Assembly (NCBI GenBank): GCA_037176845.1
Contig: JAYKXP010000074.1
Span: 124,001 to 188,000 of the forward strand
Length of the DNA: 64,000 nucleotides
Direction: 5' to 3'
DNA from: Paramarasmius palmivorus
Taxonomy: Eukaryota > Basidiomycota > Agaricomycetes > Agaricales > Marasmiaceae
Translations under genes and position numbers: made by a program
The notes under the pieces: model-generated
Databases searched by the model: none
Seen by the model: only the letters and a program-made list of their open reading frames with translations
Told to the model about the DNA's origin: nothing
In this document: one piece after another, positions 11,563 to 23,388 of the stretch
Position numbering within the stretch: position 1 is the stretch's first letter
How the letters are laid out: every line of letters starts with the position of its first letter

Positions 11563-13797
11563 TCAAATCATGTCGCTTTTTGCAAGGTTGTTACGGATTA
11601 TTCCGTCATGTACTGTCAAAACTATATGAGGCCGGGAGGGTGCGAATAAAGACCACATGGATACTCACCAACCAGTATAAGTGCTTTCATAGCGCGGGTA
11701 TCCTGTAAAATCCATGACATGTTCATAGGTTTGTGTGATCCAGGAATGTGTAACGTACGATGGCAGATGTTTCATAAGAAATGAATGGTCGCGGTTTCGG
11801 GGAAAACTTTTTCTAGAATTAAAAAGATCAGCCCCCGGATACATGCCATACGGAGGCATAAGCTTACATGATATCCCTTGAAACGGTCCTTGAAGTCTGT
11901 ACAGGCTGTCTTTTAGGTTCGTTGAGTGCGGTCGTATGAAGCGTACCCACATTTCGTGACATTGGGGACATCGTTAGGGCCGTCGTAACTCGGCACAAAA
12001 TGTTTGACGTTCACTCCGGCTTCTAATGTCTTTGCTAGAATATCTTTCTGTTTTCGATTGTGAGCGTATTACGACTCCGTAGCCAAAAATTTCAACCTTA
12101 TTGAAGAATATTATGAGATTGCAGTCTGCGAGGAGTGCGTTGGCACATATTTCCTTCCACAAAGTAAGCGTATCTTCCTAACGAAGAAATCAATGCAAGC
12201 TAAGATAGAGAAACGGCGTACATGCCAATCGGTTCACTCGAGGGTCTTCCTCGAGCATTTGGTTAAAAGACAATGGTGCCAGGAATAGAATGGCTTGCGC
12301 TGTCGAGGGTCGGTACTTGATGCGAGTCGAAAGAAAGAGATTCTGCTCACCATCGTCAAAATAAGGTACCTTCGTCAACAGTGAGTAAGCTTATTGTCAA
12401 TGTTGATACAGCTGTTGGCGTACCCAGGAGTACCGCTGCGGCTAATTTCAGCTTCACAGATATGCGAATAGCAAGTGCACTCACCAGACTTCTCGCGCCA
12501 CCGACATCAGCGATAAAGAATTCGGATCCTCTATGTGCCTCTAATGACTATTTAGTCTAGTGCAGGGAAAATGAGTTGATGCCCACCTGTCTCACAGGTC
12601 AAATGGTGTTCTTCCACACCCACGGTTCTCAGCCTCGCTCGAACTATATCCGCTGATTATTTCCACATCAGTACGAGAGCACATTGAGTCATGAGAGATG
12701 CGCACAGTCAAGCGGCTCATATGTAGGCATTGCAATCCGAGGTATGTCGTCCAGAAAGCTGTTTACCGAGTTAAAAGGGTCATTATAAGGCTGGAAGAGA
12801 CGTACAATCCGGGATAATCATGAAGAAATATCCTTCTGGAGACGAGCAGAGCCCTGATTTCTAAATCTCCCCACAAGGATATCAAATCATCTCTAGACGC
12901 TTCCAACATCCTTGTAAGATCCTCCATGGCCACTCTTTGCGATTGAGTCAAATGTTCCGAGTCTGTGGACCTTCTTGATGAATCTCTGAGCCCAAGCATT
13001 GACTTCCATGAGCTTCCAGCTTTCACACAGATATCCCTGCTCTCCAGTCGGCTAGTCGAGAGTATCTTGCTGACGTTTGTTTCCGCTGAGAGTAACGGGG
13101 AGAGACTAAGGTGGAGTCGACGATGATTTCGACTCATTGACGGTGAATAGGAATAGCTGGTTGAATCTGAGTCTGACGGTGAGCCTGGGCTCTCCGGAGT
13201 CGAGATCGCGTCCAGTATAATCTTAATGTGCCTATCAAGTGCGATGAAGATGAGGATTTTCGAAGGTACGATTTGGACATACTGAATGAGATTCAACTGG
13301 ATTATAGTCTTCCATATCACTCTTTCCTTTTGAAACTGAGAAGGCGTAAAAGCCATTTGGAAATCTGCCAACCAGGATGAGCCATGCTTTAGAATACGGA
13401 ACACCTGAGCGAGGATTCACTTTTCAGCACTGCACTCTGTAAAAGGGCATCATGAGACGTCTATCAAGGTTGTAGGCATCGCAAGTACCTTTCCAGATTC
13501 CGCCTGCCCTAATAAGACGTTTCAGATTTGACTGTACACTTATAAAGAAGTACTAGACGCACCCAGCAAAAGGATCCTTATTCCTCGCCGTCTTCGATCC
13601 AAATGTTTCTTTGCTTCTTGCAAGCTCTCGTCTATCTCTCTTGATACTCTCTGCGCATCCTGCAGGGCCCTTACTCGCCTTATGCGTTCCTCTTCCGTTT
13701 CACCAACTGGTGCCTTGAGTCGTACTATGAAAGGATTCTCAACGCTTTGATCCAATACTGCCCGCTCTTTGCCCTTTCGTCGCGAGAAAGAATCCAT
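11563..13797 (-). CDS. Atypical heterotrimeric G-protein alpha subunit
   Basis: Seventeen exons close in frame at 472 aa (13797-13563, 13508-13489, 13436-13421, 13364-13283, 13231-12806, 12758-12706, 12652-12587, 12540-12485, 12441-12424, 12369-12351, 12299-12226, 12177-12097, 12047-11951, 11896-11868, 11812-11759, 11702-11669, 11621-11563). GTPase motifs are readable: P-loop GQAESGKS, switch I RARLRTVGVEEHHLT, switch II DVGGARS, and NKKD for guanine recognition. The helical domain carries an insert of about 100 residues rich in Ser and Pro (STPESPGSPSDSDSTSYS). There is no N-terminal MGxxxS myristoylation site; instead the leader is basic (MDSFSRRKGKER). Such divergent G-alphas are expanded in agaricomycetes. 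Intron 11 (12178-12225) has a GC donor, since only GC-AG splicing restores RVNRL-EDTLTLW. An upstream in-frame ATG also exists further 5'. Confidence 0.88.
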
Positions 13798-14332
13798 GTG
13801 GGAGGTTGTATCGGGTGAAGTTCGGGGTCGAAGACGGGAAACAACTCTCCCCTCGTCCTCGTGTGATGTACATATATCAACCCGGTTATCAGATGCAGCG
13901 CTAAGATCGCCGCCTAATGGAACTAAGTAGAGGCATGTTGATGTCAAGACCCCCGATGAATAGGGTCGTCAAGGGTCGGTACGTAGGGCTGATACATACA
14001 TCATGTGCGGACCTAATTCACGGAGTCGTTGATGACTAGTCTCCGTGTGGCCATCAGAGGATACTTGGAAACGGAATTTAATTGAGCGAAGTCAGTCATG
14101 TACAACAAAGAAGCAAGAAGTAGTCGAACATGTACTATACATGCCAGTGTAGAACAATTGAAGCCCAATTGAGGTTTTGATATGATGCGCGGGACTGGTG
14201 GCACCGGTGACCGAAACAGTCATCTATCGCCGGAGAGATCTGAGAAACATGCATATCAGCAAATAGGGTTAAGAGTGCCGACGTGAAGAATGTTACTATG
14301 TACTGTATACATACATGCAATGCATACGATCT
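13798..14332. other. Intergenic region between two minus-strand genes
   Basis: This should contain the G-alpha promoter and the amidase 3' flank. I see no coding frame with motif support and no repeat. Confidence 0.4.
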
Positions 14333-15656
14333 TCACACAGCTTGCGAAGATGCTTTCTTGCGGTACCTTTGTGTGAAAATGGACTTCGGCAGCATCATTC
14401 CAATCTGGAGATCCAAAGGTACCGTTGTCGGTCAACCGACAGAGGAATGTCTTGGACTTTAGCGACTTACAACATAATTCGGCATGTCGACCTGAAGTGG
14501 AGGCGTTAATCGGTATATGAGGGAACAAAGGCCACATACGACTTCGTGCATCCGCAAGTCTCCAGCAACACTACAAAGCATGTAAGCTTCTACCGCTGAC
14601 AGTCCGTGCTCGTCGTGCAGAAATTGAATCGTATGACGAACAGCAGCCTGAGCGGCCTCCTTGATGTCCGGGCCTACTCCAGTGATGCCGTAATACTCCT
14701 CAGTATGTTGTCCTGGGATGGAGGTTTCGAAGTGCGGTGTCTTGGTGTATGGTCGATCTTGAACGACTGTGAGGCACACTTGCACCTTCATCGGAGTTTC
14801 GATAGCGGTACCTGTGAAAATTTTCAATCTCTGACACTTTCAAGTTGTGGCAAGTAATGATACATACCGCAGACCTCTTGTGCATCACGAAACGTTAATA
14901 TTGAGAACTCTTGCAATGATAGCGCTGGACGTACCCCCATCCCCTTGTGCTGCGTGACCATCCTATTAGAGTTTTCGTTAGGGTCTTGTTATACTCGAGT
15001 ACAAATGCTGTATACATCAAACCACACTTACCCCGATAGAGAACAAAGCGCCCTCCACTTCAATTGGCAGGTATAAAGTAGAGCCGGCGGTAAGATGCTT
15101 CGTGTCGAGATTACCTCCAGTGTGGTAGGGCGGGATGGTAGAAAATGCGCCAGACTGTCCTTGGGCGACTCCCATTTCCCCGGGAAAAGGCTTCAACGGG
15201 ATCTTGATGCCCTTCTCTTTGTCAAAATATGCGAAGCCCTCCGCCTTATTCAAGCTCCATATCTTCAGGGCTGGTTCAGGAAACTCGTCTGCCAGTAAAC
15301 CAAAGCCTGGTATTAGAGCTGTCCATCCCCATTCTGCAGTTTCTACGGAAATCACATCAACTTTCAAAGTGTCTCCCGGTCTCGCCCCTTCGATATAAAT
15401 TGGACCATTCACTTGATCTACTTGGGATATATCGATTGTCGCTACTGTCTCGGCGTTAGACTGGGGCGTGATGGTACCGTTCGAGGCGTCGAGACAGTCA
15501 ATTGTCACTATCTCCCCGGATTTGATACGAAGAACGGGCTGGATGCTAATAAACTGTATGAACAGGGTGACAGTACATAGCGACAATGGGCTTGGGGTCT
15601 CACCTGTTGTCCCAGGCAAGATGCCATTGGTTTCGTTTTACGGAATGGACAGACAT
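14333..15656 (-). CDS. Acetamidase/formamidase family amidase
   Basis: Seven exons: 15656-15604, 15545-15032, 14962-14935, 14876-14868 (9 nt), 14811-14540, 14491-14471, 14404-14333, giving 322 aa. Family members hydrolyse formamide or acetamide to ammonia and the acid, a nitrogen-scavenging reaction in the cytosol. Visible family features are QWHLAWDNSIQPVLRIKSGE at the N-terminus, PIYIEGARPGDTLKVDV, KIPLKPFPGEMGVA, TGGNLDTKHLTAGSTLYLP, and GDGHAAQGDGEVCGTAIETP, assembled across two tiny exons. The order and length match FmdA/AmdA enzymes. Start choice: the ATG at 15656 opens MSVHSVKRNQWHLAWDN, the expected N-terminus. The final exon reads GMMLPKSIFTQR and stops at a TGA; a further 3' exon cannot be excluded. 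It lies 168 bp downstream of the Pms1 stop on the same strand. Confidence 0.9.
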
Positions 15657-15824
15657 AATTCCGATAGAGAGGCGGATAATGGACACGCTCAGTGGTGCCG
15701 TTCTTGTTCACACACCACCGTGGGAAGAATACATGCATAAGCACATTCATTCCATAATTCCAACATGGAACAAAGGGACGAACGAATTAGGGATTAATTA
15801 TTCTAGTGCCTCCAACCAATTTCG

Positions 15825-18800
15825 TCAACCAAAAGCCGGCCAATCGACATTTCGCGAATTGCGCTCCTTGGTCTTGATTTCGAAGTTTGACATGTCGTAC
15901 AGGTGCCTCATTGTTGGTCTCCCATGAGGGCAGTTCCACGGCTGATACATGGTCCCCATATGCTGAACCACCTGCGCAAGGATCAGAATGTTGAAAATCT
16001 GCTTCTTAAGAGCTAGTCATACCGTGGTCATTTGACCTTTCGTAAGTGGCATGCCGACCATGACGCTTTTCCTGCAGGCCCTCGATGCGAACATAGCACG
16101 GGCCTTGGAACATCGGACCATCTGGCCGGAGGGACGATCGTGCATCAAATGTATCAGCTCTTCCAAGTCTACACCAAACAGAGGGCGTTAGTGTCACATG
16201 CTTGATTAACAGCGACAGAGTGAGCGGACCTTTCATATCAAAGACTGTACCTTTACTCATAGGAAGAGCTGTCAACTGCAGTCGACTGGGTCGACTGTCA
16301 TGTACAACACCTTCGGGTTGACTCTGAACTTCCACCTCAAACCCATTTTGCTTCAGGACGCCAAGATTTTCAGATATCAACATCTCGTCAGAAACAGTTA
16401 AATCCAACGGTAGCGGCCTACAGCTATCAAGTCAGCAAGAGTAAAGCGGAGGAGTCATTGTACACAGACCTTATCAACTTCTGGCTCTTGATATTACACG
16501 CTTGTTGGAGGCTCTCAAAGTTATATTTCTCGTCGGCAGCATGCTGATCAACAATGAACAGGTCATCTTGTACGCTCCTCGTATGGCCACCACTACCTTC
16601 CACCTCTTCCCGTTTCCTCACAATGATAAAGCCAAGGTTGAATTGCCCGAGTATCGACATCTTGCCAAAGTCAGCTTTCCGAATAACTCGGGAAAGCGTA
16701 GCCTCAGGATTGTCATCAGCTGATGCGTCGCCACCGGGAACATCCATCTTCGGAGTCTCAGAATGACCCAAACCGCCTCCGAGCCGCACCCGATGCATTT
16801 TCCATCTTTTCGCGATTTCCGTCATGTCAACTCGGAGGTGAATGTCACCAGTGGAGGTACTTGTTCGGATGACTTCCGGTCTATCAACCCTTTCGATTCT
16901 ACGCTGCTGAGACATCGCCTGCGGATCAATAGATGCCAGAAGAGAGCCATCGATAGCGTCGTCGTCGAGGGTAAGGTCGATCAAGTCGGAATTCGAAGAT
17001 GATGAGTTGTTCGTTGAGCTTCCTAAAGAGAGCGAGGTCGGAGGGACTGAGATAGAAGAGGAAGAGTCTATAACGTCCGTAGATGATGTTCCCGGGGCAT
17101 CGATATCCATGGTCTCATCTTCTGGTTGAGTATCTTCAACCTCGGGTAGAAACAAAGGTGTATCTTGACGTTGTGGAGGTAGCATGTCATCTTTCGATCC
17201 GCCTTTCCGTTGTTCTACATCAACATCGTCGATATCTTCATCCATCGGAGTGTCAAGAATAGGACTGGCGGGTATCTGGCTACCACTGCGTGCAAAGCCA
17301 GCAAGCTGTGCGCGAAGAACCTGACGTGTGTTTGATCCCTTGAAGGCATCAGTCAGCGTAAGCTGCTTGGTAGGTCCCAACGTTGGCTGTCCTGTCGTCC
17401 GACCCTTCCCCTTCCCGACGCCATACGACGAAACCACGTTTCCTCGTCCACCGGCGATGCCAGTCTCAGAAGTCGAGACCGAGCGTCGTTTCTTCCGCGG
17501 AGGCTCATCTTCGACCGCATCATCCAAATCATTATCTGAACGACCATTTCTCCCTCCAGTCGACGTGTCAGGGCCAACACCCGCACCCTCGTCGTGTTGT
17601 GACGACGCGGCAACTTTTCGGGTCCAGCTGGCTTCAGTGGTGCTCACCACAACCTCGCTTCTGCCATCTCCCTTTCTCTTATCACAGCCCCGTTCACTCG
17701 ACCTCGGCAATTCGCCTCCGCTCGGTTCGTCGATTGCTGATGCTGGGGAGTGATCGGTGAGGATGGATATCGAAGGGATTAAGGGTTCCTTTCCCGACGC
17801 ATCACAGGAAGAAAGGCCCTGCACCGAAGGAGCGGGCGCTGATGTTTCTTGATCGACATCCATCACATCTTTCATCGGTGCCTGTGTCTGGTGAGGCACT
17901 GGAGTCGCTTTCGTTGTGTTGCTTGCAGCCTGGTTTGTTTCGCCATCACTGAGAACAACTACAGGTCGGGATGCCTGATCCAGGCTACGTCGGCTACTGC
18001 TAGAGTTTTCTCCTTGATCCCGATTCTGAAGCGCAATTTGCTTTGACTGGCTACTGGAAGTTGCATCTTTCCGTGACAGCGATTGCTTCAACGAACCGCT
18101 TCGAAGAGTGCCGTTGACGTTGTAGGTGGAACGCGATGGAGAGAACAACTCTTCGAGCGCAGTCTGAAAGTACTTGTTAGCAATTTTGAACAAGAAGTCT
18201 TACGATCAACGGGTACCTTCAACGCATCGAGGACTTGTACCTCAGCATGTACCAATATTGTTCGCTTGTCTGGAGTCACGTTAACATCCACAGCATCGCC
18301 AGGTACGTTGAAATCAGCAACAATGAATGGAAAATGGGATATGCTGGAATTGGATGCTGTATAAGACTTATAGGTTTCATTGACGACCTTTTGAACCTAG
18401 ATGACGATGTCAGTAGCCGCCAGCGAAAAGAGGATGGCTTTAAATGACCTTCGTCAAGGTGCAAGGCCGCCCATTCACATAGAAGAATTGCCTATCAGTG
18501 CTGGTCCGACCAGAACGCTGAACCGAACTTGACCCTGCTACTGGTACTGGAAAAGAGATGAGGCCTTTCACTCGAATGCGAAACGTCTCTTCTTGTACAT
18601 CTTCCTGGACATCCCTCTTGTTCAGTCGTCTAGGTTTTATTCTGAAACGAGACTCAGCATGGAGAAAGACGAGGGCCCGTGCTGTGCCCTACCTGGGGAC
18701 ATCAAATTCTAGTGCAAGATCTATAACATTGTCCAAGGCTTTCGTGCCCCATAAAGCAATTATTCCACTTCTAACAGAAGGAGCAGCTCCCGCTGAAGGT

Positions 18801-19734
18801 AATGGTAAAGTGATATGATTAGTTTTTGGTCTATAATCGAACTACGAGTGAGTAAAAGACGCAATGCAAGAAACTGCAACTCACCCTTTCTCCGGCTGAT
18901 TACTAACGACAAACCGCACCGCCCTTGTACGAAGATCTACTTCCGAGTCTGAATCTGTTGCCGTGCCCGCGTACAGACCACAACATGGGCCAAGTGCATA
19001 GGCATTGAGTAATGCCAGTGCTTTACCGAACTCGCGTTTGATGTTACGTTCCAGTTCTTTGCGACGTACGGGAAGTGAAACAAAAGGCGTTGTTAAGAGC
19101 ACTGTAGTTCCACGCTAGGGAGCGGTGAGTAAACGATTGCAGGAATCTGGAGTTGGACTGCGCGTACCTACCTGTCGCGAAGCTTTGGCTTTCTTCTTAA
19201 TGTCTCCAGCCTTTCCCAAGTCCAGAACCGTACCCATTGGTGCCTTATCTGCAGTCGTAGTCGTCACTGTAACTCCTTCACACAATGCACAGAGGGAAGA
19301 AATGGCCTCTCCTCTGAAACCGAAGGAAGTCAACGTTGTCAGATCTTCGAATGTTGATAACTTGGAGGTATGGTGCTTGCGTCCTAATAGAACATGTCAA
19401 GACCAGAGCTGGATGATGACCGTTGAACTGACCAATATCGTCAAAATCCTTCTCGGGAATTCCGCTTCCATTGTCGATCACTTCGATACTTTTCAGACCA
19501 TAGTTCTTGAACCGAACCTCTGCAAAGAGAATCGAGTCAGAACGGAGCCAAGGAGACCTAAACCGGCGACGTACCAATACTTGTAGCACCTGCATCCAAA
19601 CTATTCTCTACAAGCTCCTTCACAGCCGTTTGAAGGTCAATGACCACTTGTCCCGATGTAATTTGATGAACTGAGCTGGCATCTATTGCCTTAATGGTTT
19701 TGGTGATTGAAGCTGTTCCGTCCATTTCAGACAT
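15825..19734 (-). CDS. PMS1: DNA mismatch repair protein Pms1 (MutL homolog, PMS2-type)
   Basis: Eleven exons give 1124 aa: 19734-19575, 19519-19433, 19383-19172, 19114-18885, 18830-18693, 18641-18449, 18396-18217, 18163-16470, 16417-16230, 16168-16023, 15971-15825. It would act in the nucleus as the nicking partner of Mlh1 in MutL-alpha. The GHKL ATPase has all MutL motifs: [42 protein letters not shown] and [10 protein letters not shown] long Ser/Asp-rich linker (about residues 410-860) follows, with basic patches that could be nuclear signals. The C-terminal domain starts [11 protein letters not shown] and contains the endonuclease motif [12 protein letters not shown] (DQHAx2Ex4E), then ACRKSVMVG and CPHGRPT, the other zinc/metal site residues. 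This identifies Pms1/PMS2 rather than Mlh1. Confidence 0.96.
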
Positions 19735-21174
19735 TGCAATCGTATGGATTCCAGGAGTTTGTAGAGAAACTGAGCATAGATGAGAGCAAAATGACAGCAA
19801 GAAAGCAGACCAAGTCGAGGAGAAAAGGAGAATGGGGAAAAAGGTGTGACAAAGGTGTGACCTCGCCTCACAGGTACGCGTTTCTTTGTCAGCTGGCGGA
19901 GCCTCAACCGAGTCACAGTTTCGCCCCTACCACCTCAATCGATCGTCGACAAGTTCGCAAGGACACGAAATCACTCGTATTGCCTATCTAGATGGTTTCA
20001 TCCCAGCATTCACGTCACCAACAGCATCATAAAGTTACCGTCAAGTAGTGCACCCACACCCAAGTCAAGAACGGCGTCCCGCGAATCCTGTTAGATACCC
20101 ATCATAGTATCACAGGCCTAGTAGGAGTTTTCATCGCACACAGCTGGTTGAATAATTGATGACGACGAGGCTTCTACGGGCCCGAGAATATTCGGTATCC
20201 AAATATTCAAAAAGCCCTAGGATCTGGCGGGTGCTTCAATTTCTCGAGCATGTCAATGAATTTTTCCTGGATTCCTCCATGGGTCAGGTAAACAGAAGGC
20301 TCCCAGTCTCGCTGACTCGTTTCTAAGAATTTTCATGAATCATGACAGGTGGCCTTCCACAATTGATCATCACAACAACACAGCTGTAAAAACGAACTAC
20401 GTGCGTATTTTCAATAATATATGTACATGCACTTTCTCATGTCGACTCTACAGCTCCTGTGCAGATGACCTACACGCTCTTTAAGTTCGACTCAAGCGCT
20501 CAAATAATGCGGGGGATCAGCGGCTCTGCTACGTACCATGGTCACCTTCCAGCGCTGAACGCATAGCGCTAAACATCTGATATACCTCGTGTTAGTACAG
20601 GTGCTGTCCGTTCCCCAACTTTTTGACAAGACTCGAGGCTGGATCTCTACAGCGAGAAGTTGGAAGAAGGCCTGTTCCCGTATCTCCGTTTGGAAGCTTC
20701 AACGTCAACAACTCTGCACCGCCTCTTCGTTTCAGAACTTTTCTCTCCGAGCCTACCACCTGAAAATTCTTCGCTCACCATCTCCCTTCTGTTGCAGTGC
20801 TCGGGCAGACAATTCTGCAACGAATCAAAGCGGAGGAGCCTAAACAAGAGCCCGGAAAAGCCGAACTGGGAAGTTGTCCGAGCATTTGACGCACGAGTCA
20901 CGCCTCAAACACGAGGCACAAGAATTACCGAGACAATAAAAGCATTGGGGATCTTATTGGAACGTGTTGTTCCTTCCAATCGTTGTCAGTGATTTCCATC
21001 TCTGAGTGCGCAGCCTTGTGCACTAACATCCCTTATTCTTTAGAACGTTTGGTTACCGAAAGCCTCCTTGTACTCCCGAAGCCTTGAAGCAAAAAGAACA
21101 ACACTGTTGCCACACGTACCTCCCTCCATATAATCTTCTCATCGACATTATCATCACTGGACACCAATTGCTCA
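19735..21174. other. Divergent 1.4-kb promoter region
   Basis: It separates the Pms1 start (minus) from the next plus-strand gene. A plausible 5'-UTR intron acceptor (TTCTTTAG near 21043) lies shortly before the downstream ATG. Overlapping open frames at 20589-20992 on both strands lack motifs, so I do not call them genes. Confidence 0.4.
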
Positions 21175-23388
21175 ATGCCTGTTGCTGTCGAAACACGGAC
21201 AGTATGGCCACCTCCACAGAAGTTTCTCCATCCTGGACCTCCACCTTATTACGATGTCATTCCCCCACAAAATCAGACGGAGCTCAGCCGTGACATGCTC
21301 ATCACGGTCTTGGAGCACCTCTCAACTCTCATCGCCACAGAGTTTGGGGGAATACCAGTTCGAATCGTCGCACATGGCGGGGCATGCATGCTCCTCCACC
21401 CCGGGTTGTACAACCTCGCGCAGCGAAAAGCCCTATATCATCAACATAAAGGCGAACACTACAATATGCGGCTCAGGACCCGAGATGTGGATTACATCCG
21501 CCGTTCCTTCATCCACGAATATAGCACGCGATACGGGATAGCAGATGCAGGCCAGCGGTTACAGAAGTGTATACGCGAGACAGCTATCAAGTTTGGGTTG
21601 GGTGCAGATTGGATGAATGCAGATGCAGATGTTGCGTTACCGATGGCCTCGGAGTGAGTATTCTACATCTTGCAGCATAGAATGTTTGAGTCAGCTAACA
21701 TTCCATGTCTCTACAGCCCTATTACGCGAACCCAGTATGACCCTGTCTACCAAGCATCCTTGAAGCCCAACAACATAGAACTATACACTGTTTTCGTGTC
21801 GAAGAATCAAAAGTTAACCCTTATTAACGTACCCCCATCATGGTCAGTTGCACTTAAGCTGGTCCGTTATTCTAAATGGGATCCTACCGACATATCCCTG
21901 CTGTTGATGTGAGTACTTCTTACAGTCTGTCAATGTCTACGCAGAGATCGTTGTCACCGCTGATAAACATCATCGCGGTTGCGCCCACGCGTATACGGGA
22001 ATCCAGTATACCGTGAACTGGTAGCCTGTGTTTCATGACTCATCGTAACCGAGAGTTCACCGTGGGCGCCGATAAGTACACCTGAAAGCTGCGCTTATGC
22101 GACTTCGGGTTGTATATCGTGTGCTGCCCTGGATAGTGCCTGACTTACATGCTGACCCACAACACTTTGCAGGAACGGTACCGATCTATCTAATACGCCT
22201 TGGTCAGTCGAGATCATCAAGAAATGGTTGTTCAGCGACTGTGCTAGTATGGGCTATCGTTACTACAACCTCGCTCGCACAAATCAGATGCTCGGCAGGA
22301 TAGAGCATGCCGTACAACTGGTTGCGGCCATCGGTAAACATTTACCAGCACTTCCGAATAGCACTCTGTCTCCTCCCTCGTATTCCCCGGTTACTCGCAT
22401 CACATCTCCGGGATTGGCGAATAAACAGCCGTTGTCCCAACCTCTCGTACTTCCACGTCCAGTTGATCCGTCGTCTTCAGCACTAGGCCCTGTAACCAAG
22501 CCTTTGACGCCGAACGGAAGTTTGGATTCGGCGTCATGGTCGAGTGATGTATCTGCTACATCCAGTGCTCGAATGTACACAGCAGCGGTTATTGCAGATC
22601 CGGATGCGGTTGCAGTGCCTCGGCGGAAGAAGCCTAGGAAACACGGCAAAAAGAGCTCCGGGCTGGTACCAGCGTTGACCGGAGAATGGCACCTTCGTGC
22701 TCTTCGAGCCGCACTCCCCACTGAAGGTGCTTCTACACGAGTTGAGAATCTACCTCCAAGTCTGGTGTACCACCAAAGGGATGATAGGGACAGGATTCGT
22801 GCGGAGAAATATGCCAGCCGACGCAGAGAGAAACAGCACCGAGACGTTACGAGGGAACGGGAGAGGAAGTCAAAATGGGAGGCAAGAGATGAGAGTTCGT
22901 ACAGTCTCGATTTTGACGATTCAGATTCAGATTCAGATCTGTCCGATACCGACGCTTGTTCGCTTTCGGATTCTGATACTGAGTCTGATGATACGGATCG
23001 TGTTCCTGTGATGCCCCAAGTCGGTACACCTCTCGAATACACTCCAATGCCGGAGCCGCCACCTGAAGTGTGGAAGGAGCCACAAAATCAATCAATTCCC
23101 AACGAGCTTAGTGGTAGCTTACCACACCCTCGCCGCATACCCCATCACACACAACCGTCCCACTCCCTCACTTGGCCTCTGTTATCTTCACCGCCTTCCT
23201 CTCTTTCGCAGATATATTCTCAGTCCCATAACTCCACTCCGCAGCTTCCGTCGCATCCCCAACAGCACATGTCTTATCCAGGCCACCTACAGCCACCCAC
23301 TCATACCTCACACCCGTATAGTGCGCAGACGCATGCCGATGCCTTGCGGCATCGGACGTCCGTCAATTCGCTGGGCCTCACTGTTTAA
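21175..23388 (+). CDS. Nucleotidyltransferase-like N-terminal domain with long disordered tail
   Basis: Three exons (21175-21653, 21717-21908, 22173-23388) give 628 aa. The first about 270 residues look like one globular domain: VRIVAHGGACMLLH followed by RLRTRDVDYIRR resembles the 'G-G-x ... R-x-T-x-D-[IV]-D' pattern of minimal nucleotidyltransferase folds used in several fungal proteins of unknown function. WSVALKLVRYSKWDPTDI and CASMGYRYYNL follow. The rest is low complexity: Pro/Ser stretches, a basic segment (RRKKPRKHGKKSSG), an Arg/Glu-rich helix, an acidic Ser/Asp run (DDSDSDSDLSDTD) and a Pro/His/Gln-rich end. Intron 2 is 264 nt, five times the local norm. Neither substrate nor pathway can be read. 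I am confident the gene is real, less so of the fold. Confidence 0.8.

Noticed and set aside
17328..17753. Long plus-strand open frame (141 codons) opposite Pms1
   Set aside because: It is the antisense shadow of the GC-rich Ser/Asp linker of Pms1, with no start context or motif.
22284..23042. 252-codon minus-strand frame opposite the nucleotidyltransferase-like gene
   Set aside because: It mirrors the low-complexity tail; runs such as SESESE come from the Ser/Asp repeat on the real strand.
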